A stretch of 64,000 nt of DNA from Macrosteles quadrilineatus. Its lineage: Eukaryota; Arthropoda; Insecta; Hemiptera; Cicadellidae. Location: NCBI RefSeq assembly GCF_028750875.1, contig NW_026542966.1:19929-83928 (forward strand), in the 5' to 3' direction. Made by a program: the position numbers and the translations under genes. Of this stretch, positions 26,230-38,200 are shown piece after piece (the stretch's first letter is position 1; each line of letters starts with the position of its first letter). The notes beneath the pieces are model-generated. The model searched no databases, was not told where the DNA came from, and was given only the letters and a program-made list of their open reading frames with translations.

Positions 26230-26280
26230 GGTTGTACAAGTGTGTACAAGGTGTACGAGGGGTGTACAGGGGTGTACAAG
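26230..26280 (+). other. Irregular CpG-containing units
   Basis: The order here is tgtacaaggtgtacgagg followed by ggtgtacaggggtg. The spacing between GTAC cores drops to 9 bp and the unit tgtacgagg carries a CpG. The same cgagg unit is repeated at 26206, 26226, 26464, 26484 and 26504 and again 1,429 bp later, so it was part of the block that was then duplicated. Confidence 0.7.
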
Positions 26281-26379
26281 TTTGTACAAGGGTGTACAAG
26301 TTTTACAAGGTTGTACAAGTGTGTAAAAGGTTGTACAAGTGTGTACAAGGTTGTACAAGTGTGTACAAGGTTGTACAAG

Positions 26380-27808
26380 TGTGTACAAGGTTGTACAAGT
26401 GTGTACAAGGTTGTACAAGTGTGTACAAGGTTGTACAAGTGTGTACAAGGTTGTACAAGTGTGTACGAGGTTGTACAATTGTGTACGAGGTTGTACAATT
26501 GTGTACGAGGTTGTACAATTGTGTACAAGGCTGTACAAGTGTGTACAAGGTTGTACAATTGTGTACAAGGCTGTACAAGTGTGTACAAGGTTGTACAAGG
26601 TTGTACAAGTGTGTACAAGGGTGTACAAGTTTTTACAAGGTTGTACAAGTGTGTACAAGGTTGTACAAGTGTGTACAAGGCTGTACAATTGTGTACAAGG
26701 TTGTACAAGTGTGTACAAGGTTGTACAAGTGTGTACAAGGTTGTACAATTGTGTACAAGGCTGTACAAGTGTGTACAAGGTTGTACAAGTGTGTATAAGG
26801 CTGTACAATTGTGTACAAGGTTGTACAAGTGTGTACAAGGTTGTACAAGTGTGTACAAGGTTGTACAAGTGTGTACAAGGTTGTACAATTGTGTACAAGA
26901 CTGTACAAGTGTGTACAAAGTTGTGCAAGTGTGTACAAGGTTGTACAAGTGTGTACAAGGTTGTACAATTGTGTACAAGGTTGTACAAGTGTGTACAAGG
27001 TTGTACAAGTGTGTACAAGGGTGTACAATCGTGTACAATGATGTACAAGTTTGTACAAGATTTTACAAGTGTGTACTGGGTTGTACAAGTGTGTACAAGA
27101 TTGTATAAGTTTGTACAAGGTTGTACAAGTGTGTACAAGGGTGTACAAGTGTGTACAAATGTGTACAAGTGTGTACAGGGGTGTACAAGTTTGTACAACG
27201 GTGTACAAGTTTTACAAGGTTGTACAAGTGTGTACAAGGTTGTACAAGTTGTGTACTGGGTTGTACAAGTGTGTACAAGATTGTATAAGTTTGTACAAGG
27301 TTGTACAAGTGTGTACAAGGGTGTACAAGTGTGTACAAATGTGTACAAGTGTGTACAGGGGTGTACAAGTTTGTACAAGGGTGTACAAGTTTTACAAGGT
27401 TGTACAAGTGTGTACAAGGTTGTACAAGTTGTGTACAAGGTTGTACATGTGTGTACAAGGGTGTACAAGTGTGTACAAGGTTGTACAAGTGTGTACAAGC
27501 TTGTACAAGTGTGTACAAGGGTGTACAAGTGTGTACAAGGTTGTACAAGTTTTTACAAGGTTGTACAAGTGTGTACAAGGGTGTAAAATCGTGTACAAGG
27601 ATGTACATGTTTGTACAAGTTTGTACAAGGTTGTACAAGTGTGTACAAGGATGTACAAGTTTGTACAAGGGTGTACAAGTGTGTACGATAAGTAAAAGTG
27701 TGTACAAGGGTGTACAAGGTTGTACAAGTGTGTACAAGGTTGTACAATTGTGTACAAGGCTGTACAAGTGTGTACAAGGTTGTACAATTGTGTACAAGGC
27801 TGTACAAG
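26380..27808 (+). repeat. 1,429-bp higher-order repeat, copy 1
   Basis: Markers here recur exactly 1,429 bp downstream: the triple tgtacgagg run (26464 and 27893), the tgtataaggc unit (~26791 and 28220), the tgtacaatga unit (~27033 and 28462) and two tgtactggg units. L1 follows at 27686. The left border lies somewhere in a run of pure consensus dimers (26340-26460) and cannot be fixed exactly. Confidence 0.88.
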
Positions 27809-29150
27809 TGTGTACAAGGTTGTACAAGTGTGTACAAGGTTGTACAAGTGTGTACAAGGTTGTACAAGTGTGTACAAGGTTGTACAAGTGTGTACGAGGT
27901 TGTACAATTGTGTACGAGGTTGTACAATTGTGTACGAGGTTGTACAATTGTGTACAAGGCTGTACAAGTGTGTACAAGGTTGTACAATTGTGTACAAGGC
28001 TGTACAAGTGTGTACAAGGTTGTACAAGGTTGTACAAGTGTGTACAAGGGTGTACAAGTTTTTACAAGGTTGTACAAGTGTGTACAAGGTTGTACAAGTG
28101 TGTACAAGGCTGTACAATTGTGTACAAGGTTGTACAAGTGTGTACAAGGTTGTACAAGTGTGTACAAGGTTGTACAATTGTGTACAAGGCTGTACAAGTG
28201 TGTACAAGGTTGTACAAGTGTGTATAAGGCTGTACAATTGTGTACAAGGTTGTACAAGTGTGTACAAGGTTGTACAAGTGTGTACAAGGTTGTACAAGTG
28301 TGTACAAGGTTGTACAATTGTGTACAAGACTGTACAAGTGTGTACAAAGTTGTGCAAGTGTGTACAAGGTTGTACAAGTGTGTACAAGGTTGTACAATTG
28401 TGTACAAGGTTGTACAAGTGTGTACAAGGTTGTACAAGTGTGTACAAGGGTGTACAATCGTGTACAATGATGTACAAGTTTGTACAAGATTTTACAAGTG
28501 TGTACTGGGTTGTACAAGTGTGTACAAGATTGTATAAGTTTGTACAAGGTTGTACAAGTGTGTACAAGGGTGTACAAGTGTGTACAAATGTGTACAAGTG
28601 TGTACAGGGGTGTACAAGTTTGTACAACGGTGTACAAGTTTTACAAGGTTGTACAAGTGTGTACAAGGTTGTACAAGTTGTGTACTGGGTTGTACAAGTG
28701 TGTACAAGATTGTATAAGTTTGTACAAGGTTGTACAAGTGTGTACAAGGGTGTACAAGTGTGTACAAATGTGTACAAGTGTGTACAGGGGTGTACAAGTT
28801 TGTACAAGGGTGTACAAGTTTTACAAGGTTGTACAAGTGTGTACAAGGTTGTACAAGTTGTGTACAAGGTTGTACATGTGTGTACAAGGGTGTACAAGTG
28901 TGTACAAGGTTGTACAAGTGTGTACAAGCTTGTACAAGTGTGTACAAGGGTGTACAAGTGTGTACAAGGTTGTACAAGTTTTTACAAGGTTGTACAAGTG
29001 TGTACAAGGATGTACAAGTTTGTACAAGGGTGTACAAGTGTGTACGATAAGTAAAAGTGTGTACAAGGGTGTACAAGGTTGTACAAGTGTGTACAAGGTT
29101 GTACAATTGTGTACAAGGCTGTACAAGTGTGTACAAGGTTGTACAATTGT
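27809..29150 (+). repeat. 1,429-bp higher-order repeat, copy 2 with a 70-bp deletion
   Basis: It repeats copy 1 unit for unit as far as I compared, up to about 28990. There seven decamers (70 bp), including the gggtgtaaaatcg unit, are missing, so L1 falls at 29045 instead of the expected 29115. After L1 the sequence passes into an L2-containing block (L2 at 29274) that runs to the inversion junction. Confidence 0.88.
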
Positions 29151-29352
29151 GTACAAGGCTGTACAAGTGTGTACAAGATTGTACAAGTGTGTACAAGATT
29201 GTACAAGTGTGTACAAGGTTGTACAAGTGTGTACAAGGATGTACAAGTTTGTACAAGGGTGTACAAGTGTGTACGATGTGTAAAAGTTTGTACAAGGGTG
29301 TACAAGGTTGTACAAGTGTGTACAAGGTTGTACAATTGTGTACAAGGCTGTA

Positions 29353-29380
29353 CAAGTGTGTACAACCTTGTACACACTTG
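29353..29380. other. Left inversion junction, 13-bp inverted repeat around CC
   Basis: The top strand reads caagtgtgtacaa, then cc, then ttgtacacacttg: a perfect 13-bp inverted repeat with a 2-bp centre at 29366-29367. Left of it all units are forward; right of it all are reverse. Beyond the perfect core the two arms agree only as generic satellite. The variant order differs, so this is a join of two different HOR positions rather than a simple fold-back of one. Confidence 0.92.
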
Positions 29381-32300
29381 TACAACCTTGTACACACTTG
29401 TACAACCTTGTACACAATTGTACAGCCTTGTACACACTTGTACAACCTTGTACACACTTGTACAACCTTGTAAAAACTTGTACACCCTTGTACACACTTG
29501 TACAACCTTGTACAATTTTGTACACACTTGTACAGCCTTGTACACAATTGTACAACCTTGTACACACTTGTACAACCTTGTACACAATTGTACAACCTCG
29601 TACACACTTGTACAACCTTGTACACACTTGTACAACCTTGTACACACTTGTACAACCTTGTACACACTTGTACAACCTTGTACACACTTGTACAACCTTG
29701 TACACACTTGTACAACCTTTTACACACTTGTACAGCCTTGTACACAATTGTACAACCTTGTACACACTTGTACAGCCTTGTACACAATTGTACAACCTTG
29801 TACACACTTGTACAACCTTGTACACCCTTGTACACACTTTTACTTATCGTACACACTTGTACACCCTTGTACAAACTTGTACATCCTTGTACACACTTGT
29901 ACAACCTTGTACAAACTTGTACATCCTTGTACACGATTTTACACCCTTGTACACACTTGTACAACCTTGTAAAAACTTGTACAACCTTGTACACACTTGT
30001 ACAAGCTTGTACACACTTGTACAAGCATGTACACACTTGTACAACCTTGTACACACTTGTACAACCTTGTACACACTTGTACAACCTTGTACACACTTGT
30101 ACAACCTTGTACACACTTGTAAAACCTTGTACACACTTGTACAACCTTGTACACACTTGTACAACCTTGTACACACTTGTACAACCTTGTACACACTTGT
30201 ACAACCTTGTACACACTTGTACAACCTTGTACACACTTGTACAACCTTGTACACACTTGTACAACCTTGTACACAATTGTACAACCTTGTACACACTTGT
30301 ACAGCCTTGTACACAATTGTAAAACCTTGTACACACTTGTACAACCTTGTACACCCTTGTACACACTTTTACTTATCGTACACACTTGTACACCCTTGTA
30401 CAAACTTGTACATCCTTATACACACTTGTACAACCTTGTACAAACTTGTACAAACTTGTACATCCTTGTACACACTTGTACACCCTTGTACACACTTGTA
30501 CAAGCTTGTACACACTTGTACAAGCTTGTACACACTTGTACAACCTTGTACACACTTGTACAACCTTGTACACACTTGTACAACCTTGTACACACTTGTA
30601 CAACCTTGTACACACTTGTACAACCTTGTACACACTTGTACAACCTTGTACACAATTGTACAACCTTGTACACACTTGTACAACCTTGTACACACTTGTA
30701 CAACCTTGTACACACTTGTACAACCTTGTACACAATTGTACAACCTTGTACACACTTGTACAACCTTGTACACACTTGTACAACCTTGAACACACTTGTA
30801 CAGCCTTGTACACACTTGTACAACCTTGTACACACTTGTACAACCTTGTACACACTTGTACAACCTTGTACACAATTGTACAGCCTTGTACACACTTGTA
30901 CAACCTTGTACACACTTGTACAGCCTTGTACACAATTGTACAACCTTGTACACACTTGTACAACCTTGTACACACTTGTACAACCTTGTACACAATTGTA
31001 CAGCCTTGTACACACTTGTACATCCTCGTAAAAACTTGTACACCTTTGTACACACTTGTACAACCTTGTACAACCTTGTACACACTTGTACAGCCTTGTA
31101 CAACCTTGTACACACTTGTAGAGCCTTGTAAAAACTTGTACACCCTTGTACACACATGTACAACCTTGTACACAACTTGTACAACCTTGTACACACTTGT
31201 ACAACCTTGTAAAACTTGTACACATTTGTACACACTTGTACACCCTTGTACACACTTGTACAACCTTGTACAAACTTATACAATCTTGTACACACTTGTA
31301 CAACCCAGTACACACTTGTACAATCTTGTACAAACTTGTACTCCCTTGTACAAACTTGTACAACCTTGTACACAATTGTAAAACCTTGTACACACTGGTA
31401 CAACCTTGTACAAACTTGTACACACTTGTACAAACTTTTACATCCTTGTACACATTTGTACACCCTTGTACACACTTGTACAACCTTGTACAACCTTGTA
31501 CAAACCTGTACACCCTTGTACACACTTGTACAAGCTTGTACACGATTGTACACCCTTGTACACACTTGTGCACCCTTGTACAAACTTGTACATCCTTGTA
31601 CACACTTGTACAACCTTGTACAAACTTGTACAAACTTGTACAAACTTGTACATCCTTGTACACGATTGTTCACCCTTGTACACACTTGTACAACCTTGTA
31701 CACACTTGTACAACCTGATACACAATTGTACAACCTTGTACACACTTGTACAACCTTGTACACACTTGTACAACCTTGTACACACTTGTACAACCTTGTA
31801 CACACTTGTACAGCCTTGTACACAATTGTACAACCTTGTACACAATTGTACAACCTTGTACACACTTGTACAACCTTGTACACACTTGTACAACCTTGTA
31901 CACAATTGTACAGCCTTGTACACACTTGTACAACCTTGTACACACTTGTACAGCCTTGTACAAAATTGTACAACCTTGTACACACTTGTACAGCCTTGTA
32001 CACAATTGTACAACCTTGTACACACTTGTACAACCTTGTACACCCTTGTACAAACTTTTACACATCGTACACACTTGTACACCCTTGTACAAACTTGTAC
32101 ATCCTTGTACACACTTGTACAACCTTGTACACACTTGTACAATCTTGTACACACTTGTACAGCCTTGTACACAATTGTACAACCTTGTACACACTTGTAC
32201 AGCCTTGTACACAATTGTACAACCTTGTACACACTTGTACAGCCTTGTACACAATTGTACAACCTTGTACACACTTGTACAACCTTGTACACCCTTGTAC

Positions 32301-35191
32301 ACACTTTTACTTATCGTACACACTTGTACACCCTTGTACAAACTTGTACATCCTTGTACACACTTGTACAACCTTGTACAAACTTGTACAAACTTGTACA
32401 TCCTTGTACACGATTTTACACCCTTGTACACACTTGTACAACCTTGTAAAAACTTGTACAACCTTGTACAAACTTGTACACCCTTGTACACACTTGTACA
32501 AGCTTGTACACACTTGTACAACCTTGTACACACTTGTACACCCTTGTACACACATGTACAACCTTGTACACAACTTGTAAAACCTTGTACACACTTGTAC
32601 AACCTTGTAAAACTTGTACACCCTTGTACAAACTTGTACACCCCTGTACACACTTGTACACATTTGTACACACTTGTACACCCTTGTACACACTTGTACA
32701 ACCTTGTACAAACTTATACAATCTTGTACACACTTGTACAACCCAGTACACACTTGTACAACCCAGTACACAACTTGTACAACCTTGTACACACTTGTAC
32801 AACCTTGTAAAACTTGTACACCCTTGTACAAACTTGTACACCCCTGTACACACTTGTACACATTTGTACACACTTGTACACCCTTGTACACACTTGTACA
32901 ACCTTGTACAAACTTATACAATCTTGTACTCACTTGTACAACCCAGTACACACTTGTACAATCTTGTACAAACTTGTACATCCTTGTACACGATTGTACA
33001 CCCTTGTACACACTTGTACAACCTTGTACACACTTGTACAACCTTGTACACAATTGTACAACCTTGTACACACTTGTACAACCTTGTTTACACTTGCACA
33101 ACTTTGTACACACTTGTACAGTCTTGTACACAATTGTACAACCTTGTACACACTTGTACAACCTTGTACACAATTGTACAACCTTGTACACACTTGTACA
33201 ACCTTGTACACACTTGTACAACCTTGTACACAATTGTACAGCCTTGTACACACTTGTACAACCTTGTACACACTTGTACAACCTTGTACACACTTGTACA
33301 ACCTTGTAAAAACTTGTACACCCTTGTACACACTTGTACAACCTTGTACAACCTTGTACACACTTGTACAGCCTTGTACACAATTGTACATACTTGTACA
33401 CACTTGTACAACCTTGTACACAATTGTACAACCTCGTACACACTTATACAACCTTGTACACACTTGTACAACCTTGTACACACTTGTACAACCTTGTACA
33501 CACTTGTACAACCTTGTACACACTTGTACAACCTTTTACACACTTGTACAGCCTTGTAAACAATTGTACAACCTAGTACACACTTGTACAGCCTTGTACA
33601 CAATTGTACAACCTTGTACACACTTGTACAACCTTGTACACCCTTGTACACACTTTTACTTATCGTACACACTTGTACACCCTTGTACAAACTTGTACAT
33701 CCTTGTACACACTTGTACAACCTTGTACAAACTTGTACATCCTTGTACACGATTTTACACCCTTGTACACACTTGTACAACCTTGTAAAAACTTGTACAA
33801 CCTTGTACACACTTGTACACCCTTGTACACACTTGTACAAGCTTGTACACACTTGTACAACCATGTACACACTTGTACAACCTTGTACACACTTGTACAA
33901 CCTTGTACACACTTGTACAACCTTGTACACACTTGTACAACCTTGTACACACTTGTACAACCTTGTACACACTTGTACAACCTTGTACACACTTGTACAA
34001 CCTTGTACACACTTGTACAGCCTTGTACACAATTGTACAACCTTGTACACACTTGTACAGCCTTGTACACAATTGTAAAACCTTGTACACACTTGTACAA
34101 CCTTGTACACCCTTGTACACACTTTTACTTATCGTACACACTTGTACAACCTTGTACAAACTTGTACATCCTTGTACACACTTGTACAACCTTGTACAAA
34201 CTTGTACAAACTTGTACATCCTTGTACACGATTTTACACCCTTGTACACACTTGTACAACCTTGTAAAAACTTGTACAACCTTGTACACACTTGTACAAG
34301 CTTGTACACACTTGTACAAGCTTGTACACACTTGTACAAGCTTGTACACACTTGTACAAGCTTGTACACACTTGTACAAGGTTGTACACACTTGTACAAC
34401 CTTGTACACACTTGTACAACCTTGTACACACTTGTACAACCTTGTACACACTTGTACAACCTTGTACACACTTGTACAACCTTGTACACACTTGTACAAC
34501 CTTGTACACACTTGTACAACCTTGTACACACTTGTACAACCTTGTACACACTTGTACAACCTTGTACACACTTGTACAACCTTTTACACAATTGTACAAC
34601 CTTGTACACACTTGTACAACCTTGTACACACTTGTACAACCTTGTACACACTTGTACAACCTTGTACACACTTGTACAGCCTTGTACACAATTGTACAAC
34701 CTTGTACACACTTGTACAGCCTTGTACACAATTGTAAAACCTTGTACACACTTGTACAACCTTGTACACCCTTGTACACACTTTTACTTATCGTACACAC
34801 TTGTACACCCTTGTACAAACTTGTACATCCTTATACACACTTGTACAACCTTGTACAAACTTGTACAAACTTGTACATCCTTGTACACGATTTTACACCC
34901 TTGTACACACTTGTACAACCTTGTAAAAACTTGTACAACCTTGTACACACTTGTACACCCTTGTACACACTTGTACAAGCTTGTACACACTTGTACAAGC
35001 TTGTACACACTTGTACAAGCTTGTACACACTTGTACAAGCTTGTACACACTTGTACAACCTTGTACACACTTGTACAACCTTGTACACACTTGTACAACC
35101 TTGTACACATTTGTACAACCTTGTACACACTTGTACAACCTTGTACACACTTGTACAACCTTGTACACACTTGTACAACCTTGTAAAACTT
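29366..35191 (-). repeat. Inverted block of the same satellite, ~5.8 kb
   Basis: The top strand switches abruptly to the complementary units ttgtacaacc and ttgtacacac, so the satellite runs on the minus strand here. L1 appears as its complement (cttttacttatcg) with its CG at about 29848, 30377, 32315, 33664, 34133 and 34792. L2 appears once at about 32067. Read on the minus strand, their order and spacing match L1 at 20458, 21097, 21626, 23015, 24875 and 25324 and L2 at 23124. Paired coordinates sum to between 55173 and 55330, so the block is an inverted relative of about 20.06-25.81 kb, with length differences in steps of about 10 bp. The feature is clear; whether it is genomic or an assembly join needs spanning reads. 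Confidence 0.95.
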
Positions 35192-35202
35192 GTTTTTACA
35201 AG
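35184..35202. other. Right inversion junction
   Basis: Reverse units end with ttgtaaaacttg and forward units begin with tttttacaaggctctac. A short inverted repeat, cttgt (35189-35193) and acaag (35198-35202), surrounds tttt. The forward side starts with the rare aaggctctac unit also found at about 19571 and 24068. The reverse side ends at the equivalent of about 20.06 kb. The two sides therefore come from places only about 0.5 kb apart in the same HOR, read in opposite directions. Confidence 0.9.
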
Positions 35203-38200
35203 GCTCTACAAGTGTGTACAAGGTTGTACAAGGCTGTACAAGTGTGTACAAGGTTGTACAAGGTTGTACAAGTGTGTACAAAGGTGTACAAGTTTTAACG
35301 AGGATGTACAAGTGTGTACAAGGTTGTACAAGTGTGTACAAGGCTGTACAATTGTGTACAAGGTTGTACAAGTGTGTACAAGGTTGTACAAGTGTGTACA
35401 AGGTTGTACAATTGTGTACAAGGTTGTACAATTGTGTACAAGGCTGTACAAGTGTGTACAAGGTTGTACAAGTGTGTACAAGGCTGTACAATTGTGTACA
35501 AGGTTGTACAAGTGTGTACAAGGTTGTACAAGTGTGTACAAGGTTGTACAATTGTGTACAAGGCTGTACAAGTGTGTTCAAGGTTGTACAAGTGTGTACA
35601 AGGTTGTACAAGTGTGCACAAGGTTGTACAATTGTGTACAAGGTTGTACAAGTGTGTACAAGGTTGTACAAGTGTGTACAAGGTTGTACAAGTGTGTACA
35701 AGGTTGTACAAGTGTGTACAAGGTTGTACAAGTGTGTACAAGGTTGTACAAGTGTGTACAAGGTTGTACAAGTGTGTACAAGGTTGTACAAGTGTGTACA
35801 AGGTTGTACAAGTGTGTACAAGGTTGTACAAGTGTGTACAAGGTTGTTCAAGTGTGTACAAGGTTGTACAAGTGTGTACAAGGTTGTACAAGTGTGTACA
35901 AGCTTGTACAAGTGTGTACAAGCTTGTACAAGTGTGTACAAGCTTGTAAAAGTGTGTACAAGCTTGTACAAGTGTGTACAAGGGTGTACAAGTGTGTACA
36001 AGGTTGTACAAGTTTTTACAAGGTTGTACAAGTGTGTACAAGGGTGTAAAATCGTGTACAAGGATGTACAAGTATGTACAAGTTTGTACAAGGTTGTACA
36101 AGTGTGTATAAGGAGGTACAAGTTTGTACAAGGGTGTACAAGTGTGTACGATAAGTAAAAGTGTGTACAAGGGTGTACAAGGTTGTACAAGTGTGTACAA
36201 GGTTTTACAATTGTGTACAAGGCTGTACAAGTGTGTACAAGGTTGTAAAATTGTGTACAAGGCTGTACAAGTGTGTACAAGGTTGTACAAGTGTGTACAA
36301 GGTTGTACAAGTGTGTACAAGGTTGTACAAGTGTGTACAAGGTTTTACAAGTGTGTACAAGGTTGTACAAGTGTGTACAAGGTTGTACAATTGTGTAAAA
36401 GGTTGTACAAGTGTGTACAAGGTTGTACAAGTGTGTACAAGGTTGTACAAGTGTGTACAAGGTTGTACAAGTGTGTACAAGGTTGTACAAGTGTGTACAA
36501 GGTTGTACAAGTGTGTACAAGGTTGTACAAGTGTGTACAAGGTTGTACAAGTGTGTACAAGGTTGTACAAGTGTGTACAAGCTTGTACAAGTGTGTACAA
36601 GCTTGTACAAGTGTGTACAAGGGTGTACAAGTGTGTACAAGGTTGTACAAGTTTTTACAAGGTTGTACAAGTGTGTACAAGGGTGTAAAATCGTGTACAA
36701 GGATGTACAAGTTTGTACAAGTTTGTACAAGGTTGTACAAGTGTGTACAAGGATGTACAAGTTTGTACAAGGGTGTACAAGTGTGTACGATAAGTAAAAG
36801 TGTGTACAAGGGTGTACAAGGTTGTACAAGTGTGTACAAGGTTTTACAATTGTGTACAAGGCTGTACAAGTGTGTACAAGGTTGTACAATTGTGTACAAG
36901 GCTGTACAAGTGTGTACAAGGTTGTACAAGTGTGTACAAGGTTGTACAAGTGTGTACAAGGTTGTACAAGTGTGTACAAGGTTGTACAAGTGTGTACAAG
37001 GTTGTACAAGTGTGTACAAGGTTGTACAAGTGTGTACAAGGTTGTACAAGTGTGTACAAGGTTGTACAAGTGTGTACATGGTTGTACAAGTGTGTACAAG
37101 CTTGTACAAGTGTGTACAAGGGTGTACAAGTGTGTACAAGGTTGTTCAAGTTTTTACAAGGTTGTACAAGTGTGTACAAGGGTGTAAAATCGTGTACAAG
37201 GATGTACAAGGGTGTACAAGTGTGTACGATAAGTAAAAGTGTGTACAAGGGTGTACAAGGTTGTACAAGTGTGTACAAGGTTGTACAATTGTGTACAAGG
37301 CTGTACAAGTGTGTACAAGATTGTACAATTGTGTACAAGGCTGTACAAGTGTGTAAAAGGTTGTACAAGTGTGTACAAGGTTGTACAAGTGTGTACAAGG
37401 TTGTACAAGTGTGTACAAGGTTGTACAAGTGTGTACAAGGTTGTATAAGTGTGTACGAGGTTGTACAATTGTGTACGAGGTTGTACAAGTGTGTACAAGT
37501 ATGTACAATTGTGTACAAGGCTGTACAAGTGTGTACAAGGTTGTACAAGGTTGTACAAGTGTGTACAAGGGTGTACAAGTTTTTACAAGGTTGTACAAGT
37601 GTGTACAAGGTTGTACAAGTGTGTACAAGGCTGTACAATTGTGTACAAGGTTGTACAAGTGTGTACAAGGTTGTACAAGTGTGTACAAGGTTGTACAATT
37701 GTGTACAAGGCTGTACAAGTGTGTACAAGGCTGTACAAGTGTGTACAAGGTTGTACAAGTGTGTACAAGGCTGTACAATTGTGTACAAGGTTGTACAAGT
37801 GTGTACAAGGTTGTACAAGTGTGTACAAGGTTGTACAAGTGTGTACAAGGTTGTACAAGTGTGTACAAGGTTGTACAAGTGTGTACAAGGTTGTACAATT
37901 GTGTATCAGGTTGTACAAGTGTGTACAAGGTTTTACAAGTGTGTACAAGGGTGTACAATCGTGTACAAGGATGTACAAGTTTGTACAAGTTTGTACAAGT
38001 TTGTACAAGGTTGTACAAGTGTGTACAAGGATGTACAAGTTTGTACAAGGGTGCACAAGTGTGTACAAGGGTGTACAATCGTGTACAAGCTTGTACAAGT
38101 GTGTACAAGGGTGTACAGGTTTGTACAAGGTTGTACAAGGTTGTACAAGTGTGTACAAGGGTGTACAAATGTGTACAAGGATGTAAAAGTTTGTACAAGT

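Larger units (their letters stand above)
1..29365 (+). repeat. Forward-oriented arm of the satellite (left)
   Basis: From the window start to 29365 the top strand reads TGTACAAGG/TGTACAAGTG. Orientation is constant apart from a tiny reversed piece near 25451. It contains the landmark motif L1 (cgataagtaaaag) eighteen times and L2 (cgatgtgtaaaag) fourteen times. These divide the arm into several higher-order repeat families, listed separately. Confidence 0.95.

Noticed and set aside
29366..35191. Inserted transposon or foreign segment
   Set aside because: The block consists of the same satellite reversed. It has no terminal repeats, target-site duplication or coding domain.
35184..35202. Rho-independent terminator (inverted repeat plus T run)
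   Set aside because: The stem is only 5 bp and A/T-rich, the T run is in the loop, and there is no gene nearby.
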